Shown here in pieces: positions 23,548-33,066 of a DNA stretch of 64,000 nucleotides. This stretch comes from CALVGQ01 sp964370435 (GTDB lineage Bacteria > Bacillota_I > Bacilli_A > Erysipelotrichales > Erysipelotrichaceae): assembly GCA_964370435.1 (NCBI GenBank), contig CAYJJG010000004.1, positions 55,347 to 119,346 of the forward strand, written 5' to 3'. The notes beneath the pieces were generated by a model. That model ran no database searches and had not been told where the DNA came from. It saw only the letters and a list, made by a program, of their open reading frames with translations. The position numbers and the translations under genes were made by a program. The stretch's first letter is position 1. Every line of letters starts with the position of its first letter.

Positions 23548-24999
23548 ATGATTTTTGTAATTTTAATACCGATGATGCTAGGGGTATTGTTAAGTGTAAT
23601 GCCATTTAGACAAGATGAGAAAAAACGAAATGCTTATATCGCAGTAACACTTTTAATAACTTGTGCCTTAGCTATAATGACTTTGTTTAATGAGTACAGC
23701 TATACGCAGTATATTGAGATTACTAGCTTTTTATCGATAGGACTACATGCTGATACACTAGGGAAATACTTCTTACTGTTAGTGAATGTAGTGTGGTTAA
23801 TGGTAGGAATCTATAGCTTAGAATACATGAAACACGAAATTAATCATGTGCGCTTTTATAGTTTTTTCCTATTTTCACTAGGGGCAATGAATGGTGTATG
23901 TATCAGTGGTAATTTCTTAACATTATATCTATTCTTTGAAGCGCTAACTATTGCGAGTATGCCTTTAGTACTGCATTCGCAAACAAAAGATGCAATACAA
24001 GCTGCTATTAAATATTTAATTTATTCTATTTTTGGCGCAACGATGGGCTTACTTGGATTTTTCTTTGTAGCTTACTATGGTGATGCTTCAATGTTTGTGG
24101 CAGGAGGTGTGCTACAGGCAGAATTAACAGGGGCACAAGAAAGTATGTTGTTGATAGTATGTTTTCTAACTACCGTAGGTTTTGGTGCGAAAGCTGGGAT
24201 GTATCCACTACATTCTTGGCTACCAACAGCTCATCCCGTAGCTCCAGCAGCAGCTAGTTCACTTCTTTCTGGAATAATCACAAAAGCGGGGGTATTAGCT
24301 ATTATTCGCATAATTTACTATCAATTCGGTGTAGAATTTATTCGTGGTACTTGGGTGCAATATGCACTAATTACCCTAGCACTATTTACAGTATTTATGG
24401 GTTCTATGTTGGCTTATAAAGAAAAAATTATGAAAAAGCGTTTAGCTTACTCTACTGTTTCACAAGTTTCTTATATTTTATTTGGTTTATTTTGTTTAAA
24501 TGCTGTTTCGTTTTTAGGAGCTTTACTTCATGTGGTAGCTCATGCGCTTATCAAAAATGTATTGTTTATGGTAAGTGGTGCTATTATTTATAAAAGTCAT
24601 CAAACAAGAGTGGATCGCATCGATGGACTAGGAACAAAGATGCCAATTACATTTGGCTTATTTACTATTGCTTCATTAGGATTGATTGGAATTCCACCGC
24701 TAGTAGGATTTGTATCAAAATGGTATTTGGCAAGTGGATCACTTTCCTTCCTAGATGCAAGTATTTCGTGGATTGGACCAGTAGTACTATTAATCAGTGC
24801 TTTACTCACAGCAGGTTATTTATTTACAATTACTGTTCAAGGATTCTTTAAGACCTATGAAGGTGATGATGCTGTTAGTGAAGTTAATAATACGATGCTT
24901 ATACCTATGGCGTTATTAGTAGTAGGTATAATTGTGTTTGGCTTTTACCCTACTTTATTAATGGATAATATTAATCTTATAATTCAAGGATTATTTTAA
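23548..24999 (+). CDS. Proton-antiporter-type membrane subunit 2 (MrpD/NuoM family)
   Basis: A 483-aa paralogue with the conserved set: Glu in YLFFEALTIASMPLVLH, GFGAKAGMYPLHSWLPTAHP, GIITKAGVLAI and HALIKNVLFMVSG. All key charged residues of a working half-channel are kept. It is separated from its neighbours by 12 nt on each side. Confidence 0.92.
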   Translation: MIFVILIPMMLGVLLSVMPFRQDEKKRNAYIAVTLLITCALAIMTLFNEYSYTQYIEITSFLSIGLHADTLGKYFLLLVNVVWLMVGIYSLEYMKHEINHVRFYSFFLFSLGAMNGVCISGNFLTLYLFFEALTIASMPLVLHSQTKDAIQAAIKYLIYSIFGATMGLLGFFFVAYYGDASMFVAGGVLQAELTGAQESMLLIVCFLTTVGFGAKAGMYPLHSWLPTAHPVAPAAASSLLSGIITKAGVLAIIRIIYYQFGVEFIRGTWVQYALITLALFTVFMGSMLAYKEKIMKKRLAYSTVSQVSYILFGLFCLNAVSFLGALLHVVAHALIKNVLFMVSGAIIYKSHQTRVDRIDGLGTKMPITFGLFTIASLGLIGIPPLVGFVSKWYLASGSLSFLDASISWIGPVVLLISALLTAGYLFTITVQGFFKTYEGDDAVSEVNNTMLIPMALLVVGIIVFGFYPTLLMDNINLIIQGLF

Positions 25000-25011
25000 G
25001 GGGTGTAAGTA

Positions 25012-26490
25012 ATGACAATAATGCTAATATTAGTGGCGATGCTTGTTCCTGTTGTAGGAGGATTCATCTTGCCACTACTTAAAATAAAAGAAAATGAAGA
25101 TAAAAAAAGAAATAGTTATGCAATGTTTGTGGTAATCTGCACAAGTATTTTAGTACTTTTACTAGTATTAAGTGATAGCGTTGTTCCTCTGAGTATTATT
25201 ACTATTAATTTGGATTTACAGATTCAATTTTTTGTCGATGGACTAAGCAAAATCTTTTTAGTTTTAATTGCTGTATTATGGCCCATCGCTACACTATATT
25301 CTTTTGAATATATGCACCACGATACTAGAAAAAATAAATTCTATACTTTTTTCATCAGCACTTATGGTGTTGTTATAGGTTTAGCATGTAGTGCTAATCT
25401 AATTACATTTTATTTAATGTATGAAATGCTTACTTTTATTACACTTCCATTAGTAATGCACACTATGAAAAACAAAGATGTTAAGGCAGGAAGAAAATAT
25501 GTTGCCTACTCGATAACAGGTGCTTCATTAGCCTTTGTAGGGATTATGATTGTGTATGTATATGGTAGCAGTTTAGATTTTATTTATGGTGGAGTTGATT
25601 TTGTAAATTATGCAACACATACGAACACTATTTTATTAGGATATTTACTTTGTTTCTTTGGTTTTGGCGTTAAAGCAGCAGTGTTTCCATTTCATCAATG
25701 GTTACCTGTAGCCGGGGTTGCCCCAACACCAGTAACAGCGCTACTTCATGCTGTCGCGGTAGTTAAAGCAGGTGTATTTGGTATTGCCCGTGTAACATTT
25801 TATAGCTTTGGACCATCGCTTCTGATTGGGACGTATGCTCAAGATGTGGCAATGATTTTTGCAGCATTTACAATAGTATTTGGATCTGTATGTGCCTATA
25901 AAGAAGTTCATTTAAAACGACGCTTAGCTTATTCGACAGTGTCTAATTTATCTTATATTGTTTTTGGTATAACATTAATGACACCACTAGGCTTAGCGGC
26001 AGCAATGGCACACATGTTGTTTCATGGCATTATTAAAATTTGTTTATTCTTTTGTGCAGGGGCAGTTATTGAGATTGCACATCTAGAATATTTAAGTGAT
26101 ATTGAAGGCCTGGCTAAAAAGATGCCTTTAACTTTTATTAGTTTTACAATAGGTGCTTTAGCACTTAGCGGTATTCCACTGTTTGCAGGCTTTATTTCCA
26201 AGTATTCTTTAGCTAATGCTGCGGTATCACAAGGAACTATCCTATCGTATATTGGGGTGGGTGCATTATTAATATCAGCAGTACTTACTGCTTATTATAC
26301 ATTAGAAGTTAGTGTAACTGCCTTTATTAAGAAGAAGGAAAATAAGGAGCTTCATTTTGAAAAAGCCCATGATCCTTCATGGCTGATGATACTTCCTTTT
26401 GCACTATTATGTATTATGATGGTAGCGCTAGGGATACAAGGTGATGAAGTTATAAAGCTTCTTACTGCTGTTGCTCAAGGATTGGTGTAG
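25012..26490 (+). CDS. Proton-antiporter-type membrane subunit 3 (MrpD/NuoM family)
   Basis: A 492-aa paralogue: Glu in FYLMYEMLTFITLPLVMH, GFGVKAAVFPFHQWLPVAGV, AVVKAGVFGIA and MLFHGIIKICLFF. The loop after TM7 (AGVAPTPVTALLHAVA) differs from its siblings (AHPVAPAPASALLS), resembling NuoL/NuoN-type variants. About 14 transmembrane helices. Confidence 0.92.
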   Translation: MTIMLILVAMLVPVVGGFILPLLKIKENEDKKRNSYAMFVVICTSILVLLLVLSDSVVPLSIITINLDLQIQFFVDGLSKIFLVLIAVLWPIATLYSFEYMHHDTRKNKFYTFFISTYGVVIGLACSANLITFYLMYEMLTFITLPLVMHTMKNKDVKAGRKYVAYSITGASLAFVGIMIVYVYGSSLDFIYGGVDFVNYATHTNTILLGYLLCFFGFGVKAAVFPFHQWLPVAGVAPTPVTALLHAVAVVKAGVFGIARVTFYSFGPSLLIGTYAQDVAMIFAAFTIVFGSVCAYKEVHLKRRLAYSTVSNLSYIVFGITLMTPLGLAAAMAHMLFHGIIKICLFFCAGAVIEIAHLEYLSDIEGLAKKMPLTFISFTIGALALSGIPLFAGFISKYSLANAAVSQGTILSYIGVGALLISAVLTAYYTLEVSVTAFIKKKENKELHFEKAHDPSWLMILPFALLCIMMVALGIQGDEVIKLLTAVAQGLV

Positions 26491-26499
26491 GTGATCGAT

Positions 26500-28551
26500 A
26501 TGAAAGAGATAAGTTTATTATTAGTTACGATATGGCCTATGATTGGAGCACTTTTAGTGGTACTTCTAGGAAGAAAAAAGGATAAGCTGCGTTTTAATTT
26601 AGCAATCCTTGTCACTATTGTGGAGTTTTTAATGTTGCTTTATTTAGTAGTTATAGTACTTCAGGAAGGTGAAGTTTATTTTACGCTACAAGAATTCATC
26701 GGATTTTCATTTGCTTTAAAAATTGATGGTTTTAGAATCATCTATAGTTTGATAGCTGGATTTATGTGGTTATGTACAACAGGATATACTAAAGAATATT
26801 TAAGTCATTATAAAAATCAAGCACGATATTTGTTTTTTACATTAGTTACTTTTGGAGCAACGATTGGAGTATTTTTGTCAGTAGATTTATATACTACTTT
26901 CATTTATTTTGAAATTATGTCTTTTACTTCTTATGTAATGGTTATCCATGATCAAAAAGAAGAAGCAATGAAAGCTGGAGAAGTTTATATTGCAGTTGCA
27001 GTAATTGGTGGATTAACGATGTTAATGGGTTTATTCCTGTTATATAACACATTAGGAACATTACATATGGAACAACTAAATGATGCAATGAGTAATGGTG
27101 TTGACTTATCAATGGTAATGCTAAGTGGATTATTAATCTTAGTAGGGTTTGGTGCTAAAGCTGGACTTTATCCACTTCATATATGGCTACCTAAAGCCCA
27201 TCCTGTTGCACCTGCTCCTGCAAGTGCACTACTTAGTGGTATTTTAACTAAGGCTGGTGTATATGGAATGATTGTTTTAGCTAAGGAATTGTTTAGAGAA
27301 AATACCAATTGGGCAATGTTAATGTTAATACTAGGAGTTATTACTATGGTATTAGGAGCTGTTTTAGCTTTATTTTCAAATAATTTAAAGAGAACACTAG
27401 CTTGTTCTTCAATGTCACAAATAGGATTTATTACGGTAGGAATTGCAATGAGTATCTTCCTTGGTTCTCATAATACTCTAGCAATTAGAGGTGTTGTGCT
27501 ACATATGGCTAACCACTCACTAATTAAATTATTATTGTTTATGGCAGCTGGTGTAATTTATAGTAATACCCATCAATTGGATTTAAATAAAATTCAAGGT
27601 TATGGAAGAAAAAAATGGGGTCTAATGATACTGTTCTTAATCGGTGCTTTAGGTATAGGTGGTATCCCTTTATTTAATGGTTATGTATCAAAAACACTGT
27701 TACATGAAAGTATAGTTGAATATATTCATCTTGCTGAAACGATCAATGTTATTACTTTCTTTCAATATGTTGAATATGCCTTTTTATTTGCAGGTGGTTT
27801 AACAATAGCCTATATGACAAAATTATTTATTTGTATTTTTATTGAAAAAAATAGTGATGATCAACTTCAAATACAATTTGATAGTATGAAAAAAATAATG
27901 CGAAAAGAGAGTTGGTTTTATATCGCAATTAGTGCTATCCCTTTACTCCTTATGGGATTGTTTCCTAATATTGTAGCTGATGGTCTAGCTGATTTAATGC
28001 AAGGATTTATGCATGCCCATCACTTAGATCATGCGGTTCATTATTTTGCATGGATTAATTTAAAAGGTGCAGTGATATCAATCACTATAGGAGCATTAAT
28101 TTATGTGTTCTTCGTACGTATGATATTAATGAAAAAAGAAAATAGTGGATATACTTATAAAACTATCTGGCCACAGTGGTTAGATTTAGAGTCATTACTT
28201 TATCGCCCTTTAGTGCAACGTATTATTCCAGCTATATTGAGTGCCTTTACTTTTATCGCTCAGCCTGTTTTTGAAAATATCGTTATCAAGAGTGTTTCTT
28301 TTGTAGCTTATTTATTTACTAGAACACTTAGTAGTTTAGGTGATTGGCTGATGGCTTTGACAAATTTTACAATTCTTAAAAGAAAGAAAAAAGAAAATGT
28401 AAATGAAGAGGATAATCTACCAGGAAAATTTGTAGTAGAGTATGCTGATCATCCTAAATGGAGTGAAATAGAAAGTAGTTTAACTTTCGGTTTACTGGCA
28501 TTTGGTGTAGGTATATGTATCTGTCTAATATATTTATTGGCTAGTATTTAA
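26500..28551 (+). CDS. Proton-antiporter-type membrane subunit 4 (MrpA/NuoL-like, long C-terminus)
   Basis: A 683-aa paralogue and the longest of the four. The core (about 1-480) has Glu in YFEIMSFTSYVMV, GFGAKAGLYPLHIWLPKAHP and HSLIKLLLFMAAG. The extra 200 residues contain further transmembrane helices and a charged region (KRKKKENVNEE) before a last helix, resembling the C-terminal extensions of MrpA/HyfB/NuoL proteins. The ATG at 26500 is 5 nt after AGGTGA and is preferred over a GTG at 26491. It is the last gene of the antiporter operon. Confidence 0.9.
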   Translation: MKEISLLLVTIWPMIGALLVVLLGRKKDKLRFNLAILVTIVEFLMLLYLVVIVLQEGEVYFTLQEFIGFSFALKIDGFRIIYSLIAGFMWLCTTGYTKEYLSHYKNQARYLFFTLVTFGATIGVFLSVDLYTTFIYFEIMSFTSYVMVIHDQKEEAMKAGEVYIAVAVIGGLTMLMGLFLLYNTLGTLHMEQLNDAMSNGVDLSMVMLSGLLILVGFGAKAGLYPLHIWLPKAHPVAPAPASALLSGILTKAGVYGMIVLAKELFRENTNWAMLMLILGVITMVLGAVLALFSNNLKRTLACSSMSQIGFITVGIAMSIFLGSHNTLAIRGVVLHMANHSLIKLLLFMAAGVIYSNTHQLDLNKIQGYGRKKWGLMILFLIGALGIGGIPLFNGYVSKTLLHESIVEYIHLAETINVITFFQYVEYAFLFAGGLTIAYMTKLFICIFIEKNSDDQLQIQFDSMKKIMRKESWFYIAISAIPLLLMGLFPNIVADGLADLMQGFMHAHHLDHAVHYFAWINLKGAVISITIGALIYVFFVRMILMKKENSGYTYKTIWPQWLDLESLLYRPLVQRIIPAILSAFTFIAQPVFENIVIKSVSFVAYLFTRTLSSLGDWLMALTNFTILKRKKKENVNEEDNLPGKFVVEYADHPKWSEIESSLTFGLLAFGVGICICLIYLLASI

Positions 28552-28559
28552 GGTGATGT

Positions 28560-29096
28560 ATGAAAATATTAGTAGCAAGTAAAAATGAAGGTAAAATTGA
28601 AGGAGTAAAGTTGGCGTTAGCGCACTATTTTGGTGATTTTGAAATCATTGCCATAGAAGTTAATTCCGATGTATCACCACAACCTTTTGATGAAGCAATA
28701 TATCAAGGGGCAAGTAATCGTGTTGATAATTTAATAATATATGCACAGGCACACCAATTGAAAGTGGATTACTATGTAGCTATTGAGGCAGGAATTACTG
28801 ATTTATTAGGTAATTATTGTAGTATTAGTGTTGCTGTAATTAAAGATAATGAAGGTAATGAGGGATTTGGAACTTCTCCAGGTTATAAAATTCCAAGACA
28901 ATACATTGAGAAGATTAAACAAAGTGAGCTTTCTACAGTAATGTCTAAAGTATTCAATGATCATAACATTAGAGTTAATAATGGTGTTATTCATCATCTA
29001 TCAAGAGGCTTAATAAATCGTGTCGAATTAAATAAACAAGCAACAATAATGGCATTAACAACATTTCTTAACCAAGAATTGTGGTTAGAGAAGTAA
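28560..29096 (+). CDS. DUF84 / YjjX-type inosine-xanthosine triphosphatase
   Basis: A 178-aa protein with the NTPase_I-T (DUF84) pattern: VASKNEGKIEGVKLAL at the N-terminus, VSPQPFDEAIYQGASNRV and YYVAIEAGI. It would hydrolyse ITP/XTP to clean the nucleotide pool. It starts 8 nt after the antiporter operon with an AGGTGAT site, so it is probably co-transcribed, although functionally unrelated. Confidence 0.85.
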   Translation: MKILVASKNEGKIEGVKLALAHYFGDFEIIAIEVNSDVSPQPFDEAIYQGASNRVDNLIIYAQAHQLKVDYYVAIEAGITDLLGNYCSISVAVIKDNEGNEGFGTSPGYKIPRQYIEKIKQSELSTVMSKVFNDHNIRVNNGVIHHLSRGLINRVELNKQATIMALTTFLNQELWLEK

Positions 29097-29168
29097 AAAA
29101 TTATATTTTTAATATTTTAAAAAAAATAGTTTTATGATATTATTTCTAAGTCGAAAGGTTGGAACTTT

Positions 29169-29570
29169 ATGTTTGATATGATTACATCAGTTTTAAAAAC
29201 AGTATTATACGAAAGTGGTGATTTAATCATTACCATATTTGAGTTAATTGCACTTGCGATGATATGTATTGCAGGTATTCGCGGCTTTATATTATATTGT
29301 AAAAAAGATGAAAACACTTCCATCGAATTATTAAAAGGCTTCTCTATCGGTCTGAGTTTCTTGCTTGGTGGGGAGATTTTAAAAACAGTTATCGTTTTAC
29401 ATGATATTACAGAATTAATTATAGTGGGTGGATTGGTTATTATTCGTGTTGCCATTTCGATACTTATTCACTGGGAAATTGTGCAAGAGAAAAAAGAACA
29501 TGATTTGGAAATTGAAAAAGAAGAAAGATCTATTATACGTGAAGATAATCATAAAAATAAGGCATCGTAA
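29169..29570 (+). CDS. DUF1622 membrane protein
   Basis: A 133-aa protein with three transmembrane helices. The DUF1622 core reads LLGGEILKTVIVLHDITELIIVGGLVIIRVAISILIHWE. The C-terminal 30 residues are highly charged. The family function is unknown. It stands between the DUF84 and DUF975 genes with short AT-rich gaps. Confidence 0.8.
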   Translation: MFDMITSVLKTVLYESGDLIITIFELIALAMICIAGIRGFILYCKKDENTSIELLKGFSIGLSFLLGGEILKTVIVLHDITELIIVGGLVIIRVAISILIHWEIVQEKKEHDLEIEKEERSIIREDNHKNKAS

Positions 29571-29625
29571 TAATTACGGTGTTTTTATTTTTATTGTGTT
29601 ATAATATTTAAAAGGAGCGATTTTA

Positions 29626-30324
29626 ATGATTAATACCTTACTATTTAAAATAAATGCTAGAAAAATACTGTCAAGTGCATGGTCAAAGTTTATTTTGGTT
29701 GGAGCGCTTGCTTTTATAATTAACCTTAGTTTTATTCAATTTTCCTTTGATGTTAATACTGAAATATATACATTATCTATTTTTAATAAAGTAATTCATT
29801 CTATGGATTTCTTTAGTGGTTATGATTTCACCATAAGATTAACATTAAGTTATTTTATTTATACTATTTTAATATTATATCCGTTTGAATATGGCTTAAA
29901 TTTATTTTTTAGAAATGTATTCTTCAAAACTGATAAATTTAGTCAGGTGTTCGCTGGATATAAAAAAGGGTACTCAAGAATATTAACAACGATGTTAATT
30001 AGAGATATGATTATTGGTATTTTTGGTTTAGTTTTTATTATACCTGGAGTAATCAAACGATATGATTATTGTCTAGTTCCTTACATTTTGGCAGAAAATA
30101 AAGAAATGTCTACTATGGAAGTATTAAAGAAATCAAAAATGATGATGCGTGGTTATAAGATGTTTATGTTTTCGTTAGATATGTCGTTTGTATTATGGTC
30201 TTTGTTAGGGATATACACAATGCAGTTATCAACAGTGTATACCTTACCTTATTATTACCTAACTAAAACACAGGTATATTTAGTGTTAAGTAATCAAATG
30301 CAAATTAAAACAGTAACTGCATAA
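29626..30324 (+). CDS. DUF975 integral membrane protein
   Basis: A 232-aa protein with about five transmembrane helices. The family signature is PYILAENKEMSTMEVLKKSK followed by MMRGYKMFMFSLDMSFVLW, and a C-terminal PYYYLTKTQVYL. The function is not established. It has its own AAAGGAG ribosome-binding site and lies 15 nt before the ATP-grasp gene. Confidence 0.85.
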   Translation: MINTLLFKINARKILSSAWSKFILVGALAFIINLSFIQFSFDVNTEIYTLSIFNKVIHSMDFFSGYDFTIRLTLSYFIYTILILYPFEYGLNLFFRNVFFKTDKFSQVFAGYKKGYSRILTTMLIRDMIIGIFGLVFIIPGVIKRYDYCLVPYILAENKEMSTMEVLKKSKMMMRGYKMFMFSLDMSFVLWSLLGIYTMQLSTVYTLPYYYLTKTQVYLVLSNQMQIKTVTA

Positions 30325-30339
30325 TAAAAGGAGTAGTCT

Positions 30340-31527
30340 ATGAATTTTGTTTTTTTATCACCAAACTTCCCTAGTAACTATCAGTATTTTGTGCAAGGAC
30401 TAAAGGAAAATGGGGTATGTACTTTAGGTATTGGCGATGAGCCCTATAATCAGTTGCATCACAACTTGAAAGCAGCGTTGGTGGAGTATTATCAAGTTAG
30501 TTCATTAGAAAATAACGATGAAGTATATCGAGCGGTAGCCTATTTTATTCATAAATACGGAAGAATAGACTTTCTAGAATCAAACAATGAGTATTGGCTA
30601 GAAAGAGATGCAAAGCTTCGTAGTGATTATGCAATTGATGGATTAAACAAAGATACTATTCAAGGAATACGCTATAAAAGCAAAATGAAGGCTTATTACC
30701 AAAAAGCAGGCTGTAAAGTAGCAAGATATCATGTAGTAAGTGATTATCAAAAGGGGTTAGCTTTTATCAATGAGGTTGGTCTACCAGTAATAGTAAAGCC
30801 TGATAATGGGATGGGAGCAACTTCAACATATAGAATTAATACAATGCAGGAAGTTAAGGAATTTTATAATGCCTCGCAAGAAACGCAGATGATTATGGAA
30901 GAATACCTAGAAGGAACACTTTTAACTTATGATGGTATTGCTGATAGTAAGCGAAGAGTAATTTATGAATCTTCTTTTGTTTTTGAAGTACCAGTGATGG
31001 AATTAGTTAATGAGGGAAAAGATTGTTATTTTTATAGTGTAATGAATATTGAAGAAGATTTAAAAGAGTTAGGGCAAAAAGTGGTTGCAAACTTCGAGAC
31101 ACAAAGTCGATTTTTTCACTGTGAATATTTTAGATTAACAAAAGCTAAAGAGGGATTAGGTGAAATAGGCGATTTAATTGGATTAGAAGTAAATATGAGA
31201 CCTCCAGGGGGTAATGCACCAGACATAATGAACTTTGCTCAAGATATTAATGTTTATCAAATATGGGCAAATATGATTGCTTTCGATGAAGCTCGCTATG
31301 ATGTTGATAAAAATCGTAAGTATTGCATTTATGTAGCAAGAAGAGATCAACATACCTATAAGCACAGCTTGTCACAGATTGAAAAAAAATATAAATCAGC
31401 AATAAGAATGAATCAAAGAGGACCTGAAGCTCTTTCAAAAGCGATGGGTAATCACCTTATTCTGGCTTGTTTTGAAGACAAAGAAGTGATGATGAGCTTC
31501 AAAGATTTCGTGCTTGAGCATAAGTGA
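30340..31527 (+). CDS. ATP-grasp ligase-like protein
   Basis: A 395-aa protein with a Rossmann-like N-terminus (FVFLSPNFPSNYQYFVQGL) and an ATP-grasp fold: VGLPVIVKPDNGMGATSTYR as nucleotide-binding strand-loop, IMEEYLEGTLLTYDG and EVNMRPPGGNAPD as metal-binding end. ATP-grasp enzymes join a carboxylate to an amine, thiol or other nucleophile. The substrate is unknown. Two alpha/beta-hydrolase genes follow immediately, and the first overlaps no coding sequence once its start is set at 31536. The cluster may make or modify a small ester or amide. Confidence 0.85.
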   Translation: MNFVFLSPNFPSNYQYFVQGLKENGVCTLGIGDEPYNQLHHNLKAALVEYYQVSSLENNDEVYRAVAYFIHKYGRIDFLESNNEYWLERDAKLRSDYAIDGLNKDTIQGIRYKSKMKAYYQKAGCKVARYHVVSDYQKGLAFINEVGLPVIVKPDNGMGATSTYRINTMQEVKEFYNASQETQMIMEEYLEGTLLTYDGIADSKRRVIYESSFVFEVPVMELVNEGKDCYFYSVMNIEEDLKELGQKVVANFETQSRFFHCEYFRLTKAKEGLGEIGDLIGLEVNMRPPGGNAPDIMNFAQDINVYQIWANMIAFDEARYDVDKNRKYCIYVARRDQHTYKHSLSQIEKKYKSAIRMNQRGPEALSKAMGNHLILACFEDKEVMMSFKDFVLEHK

Positions 31528-31535
31528 GGGTGTTT

Positions 31536-32297
31536 ATGCATATAGCTTATTATAATGAATATAGTACTAGTTTAAATAGAAACATGGAATTTAAAGTTTA
31601 TGGGCATAGTGGATTAGCTATGCTGATTATACCAGCGCAAGATGGTAGGTTTTATGACTATGAGAATTTTAAAATGATTGAAAGTGCAGCTACTTATATT
31701 GAGCGAGGATTAGTTCAATTCTTTTGTGTTGATAGTATTGACGAAGAAACATTCAGTAGTCAAGGTGATGAACATTATCGTATAGCACGACATGAACAAT
31801 ATGTAAATTATATTGTTTATGATGTAGTAAATAAGATTAAGGCTATTCAACAAGCTACAGACCCTAATAATGCTAAACTCGGAAGCATTATGATTAGTGG
31901 TTGCAGTATGGGGGCAAGCCATGCTTTAAATATATTCTTGAGGTATCCTGAATGTTTTAGTGGAGTATTAGCGCAATCAGGAATTTATCATGCAGGCTAT
32001 TTCTTTAAAGATTATCAAGATGGTAGAATATATGAAAACTCTCCATTAGATTATTTAGCAAATATGAATAAAAACCATCCCTACATACAGCGTTATCAAG
32101 AACGATTAATGATTATTAGTGTAGGTCAAGGTCGTTTTGAAGAGGAGTGTATTGTTGACTGCAGAAAGTTACAAGCTTTATTTAATGAATTAGGCCTTAG
32201 CCATCCATGGTTTGATTATTGGGGTTATGATGTCGATCATGATTGGCAGTGGTGGAGAGTGCAATTATATTATTTCTTAGCACAGTGTACTAAGTAG
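31536..32297 (+). CDS. Alpha/beta-hydrolase esterase 1
   Basis: A 253-aa cytoplasmic esterase-fold protein. The nucleophile elbow is SGCSMGASHAL (Ser within G-x-S-x-G) and the likely catalytic His is in DVDHDWQWW near the C-terminus. The start at 31536 follows GAGGGTG. It is paralogous in fold to the next gene and sits 8 nt after the ATP-grasp gene. Confidence 0.8.
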   Translation: MHIAYYNEYSTSLNRNMEFKVYGHSGLAMLIIPAQDGRFYDYENFKMIESAATYIERGLVQFFCVDSIDEETFSSQGDEHYRIARHEQYVNYIVYDVVNKIKAIQQATDPNNAKLGSIMISGCSMGASHALNIFLRYPECFSGVLAQSGIYHAGYFFKDYQDGRIYENSPLDYLANMNKNHPYIQRYQERLMIISVGQGRFEEECIVDCRKLQALFNELGLSHPWFDYWGYDVDHDWQWWRVQLYYFLAQCTK

Positions 32298-32309
32298 AAA
32301 GAGTTGATT

Positions 32310-33065
32310 ATGGTTACTATAGAAAAAGTGAAAATTACACCGCTTCATTTAGAACGAAATATACATGTTTATGTTCCTGATAATTTAAAGAAGAATCAAA
32401 AGTGTAAAGTCATTTATATGTTTGATGGACATAATCTGTTTTTTGATGAACAAGCTACTTATGGTAAAAGTTGGGATTTAAAAAAATATCTTGATGAAAG
32501 TGGCTTAGCGATAATAGTGGTAGGGATTGAGTGTAATCATGAAAGTAATTATCGCTTATGGGAATTTAGTCCTTATGATTTTTATGATAAACGATATGGT
32601 GAAGTAAAAGGTCAAGGAAAAGAGCTTTTAAATTGGATAGTAAATGAATTAAAACCGTATATCGATGAACATTATCCAGTATATTGTGATGCAAAAAACA
32701 CAATGATTGCGGGAAGTTCAATGGGAGGTTTAATGTCCGTTTATGCAGGGGCAAAATACAGCCATGTTTTTTCGAAGGCTGCTTGTTTATCTCCGTTTTA
32801 TCCTAATGTTTTTAGACGGTTGTTAGAGGATATTAAATCTTGCAATGCAACTAAATCATCTTTTTATATTAGTTGGGGTGCACATGAATGTTCTACACAC
32901 CGTCGTTTAGCAAAATATAGTGAACAAAATCTAGTCATAGTTCGTGAATTAATAAATAAGAATAATAAAGTGTTTCCGCATCTTTATGAGAATCAAGATC
33001 ATAGCGAAGGTTCATGGTGTTTAGAAACAGAAGTGTGGATGAAAGAATTGGGGTTCAAAAAATAA
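32310..33065 (+). CDS. Alpha/beta-hydrolase esterase 2 (Fes/FrsA-like)
   Basis: A 251-aa putative esterase (COG2819-like). Motifs: IYMFDGHNLFFDE, the elbow AGSSMGGLMSVYAGA and the His in NQDHSEGSW. It resembles enterochelin/feruloyl-esterase type proteins. The ATG at 32310 is preceded by AAAGAG. It ends 1 nt before the methyltransferase. Confidence 0.82.
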   Translation: MVTIEKVKITPLHLERNIHVYVPDNLKKNQKCKVIYMFDGHNLFFDEQATYGKSWDLKKYLDESGLAIIVVGIECNHESNYRLWEFSPYDFYDKRYGEVKGQGKELLNWIVNELKPYIDEHYPVYCDAKNTMIAGSSMGGLMSVYAGAKYSHVFSKAACLSPFYPNVFRRLLEDIKSCNATKSSFYISWGAHECSTHRRLAKYSEQNLVIVRELINKNNKVFPHLYENQDHSEGSWCLETEVWMKELGFKK

Positions 33066-33066
33066 T

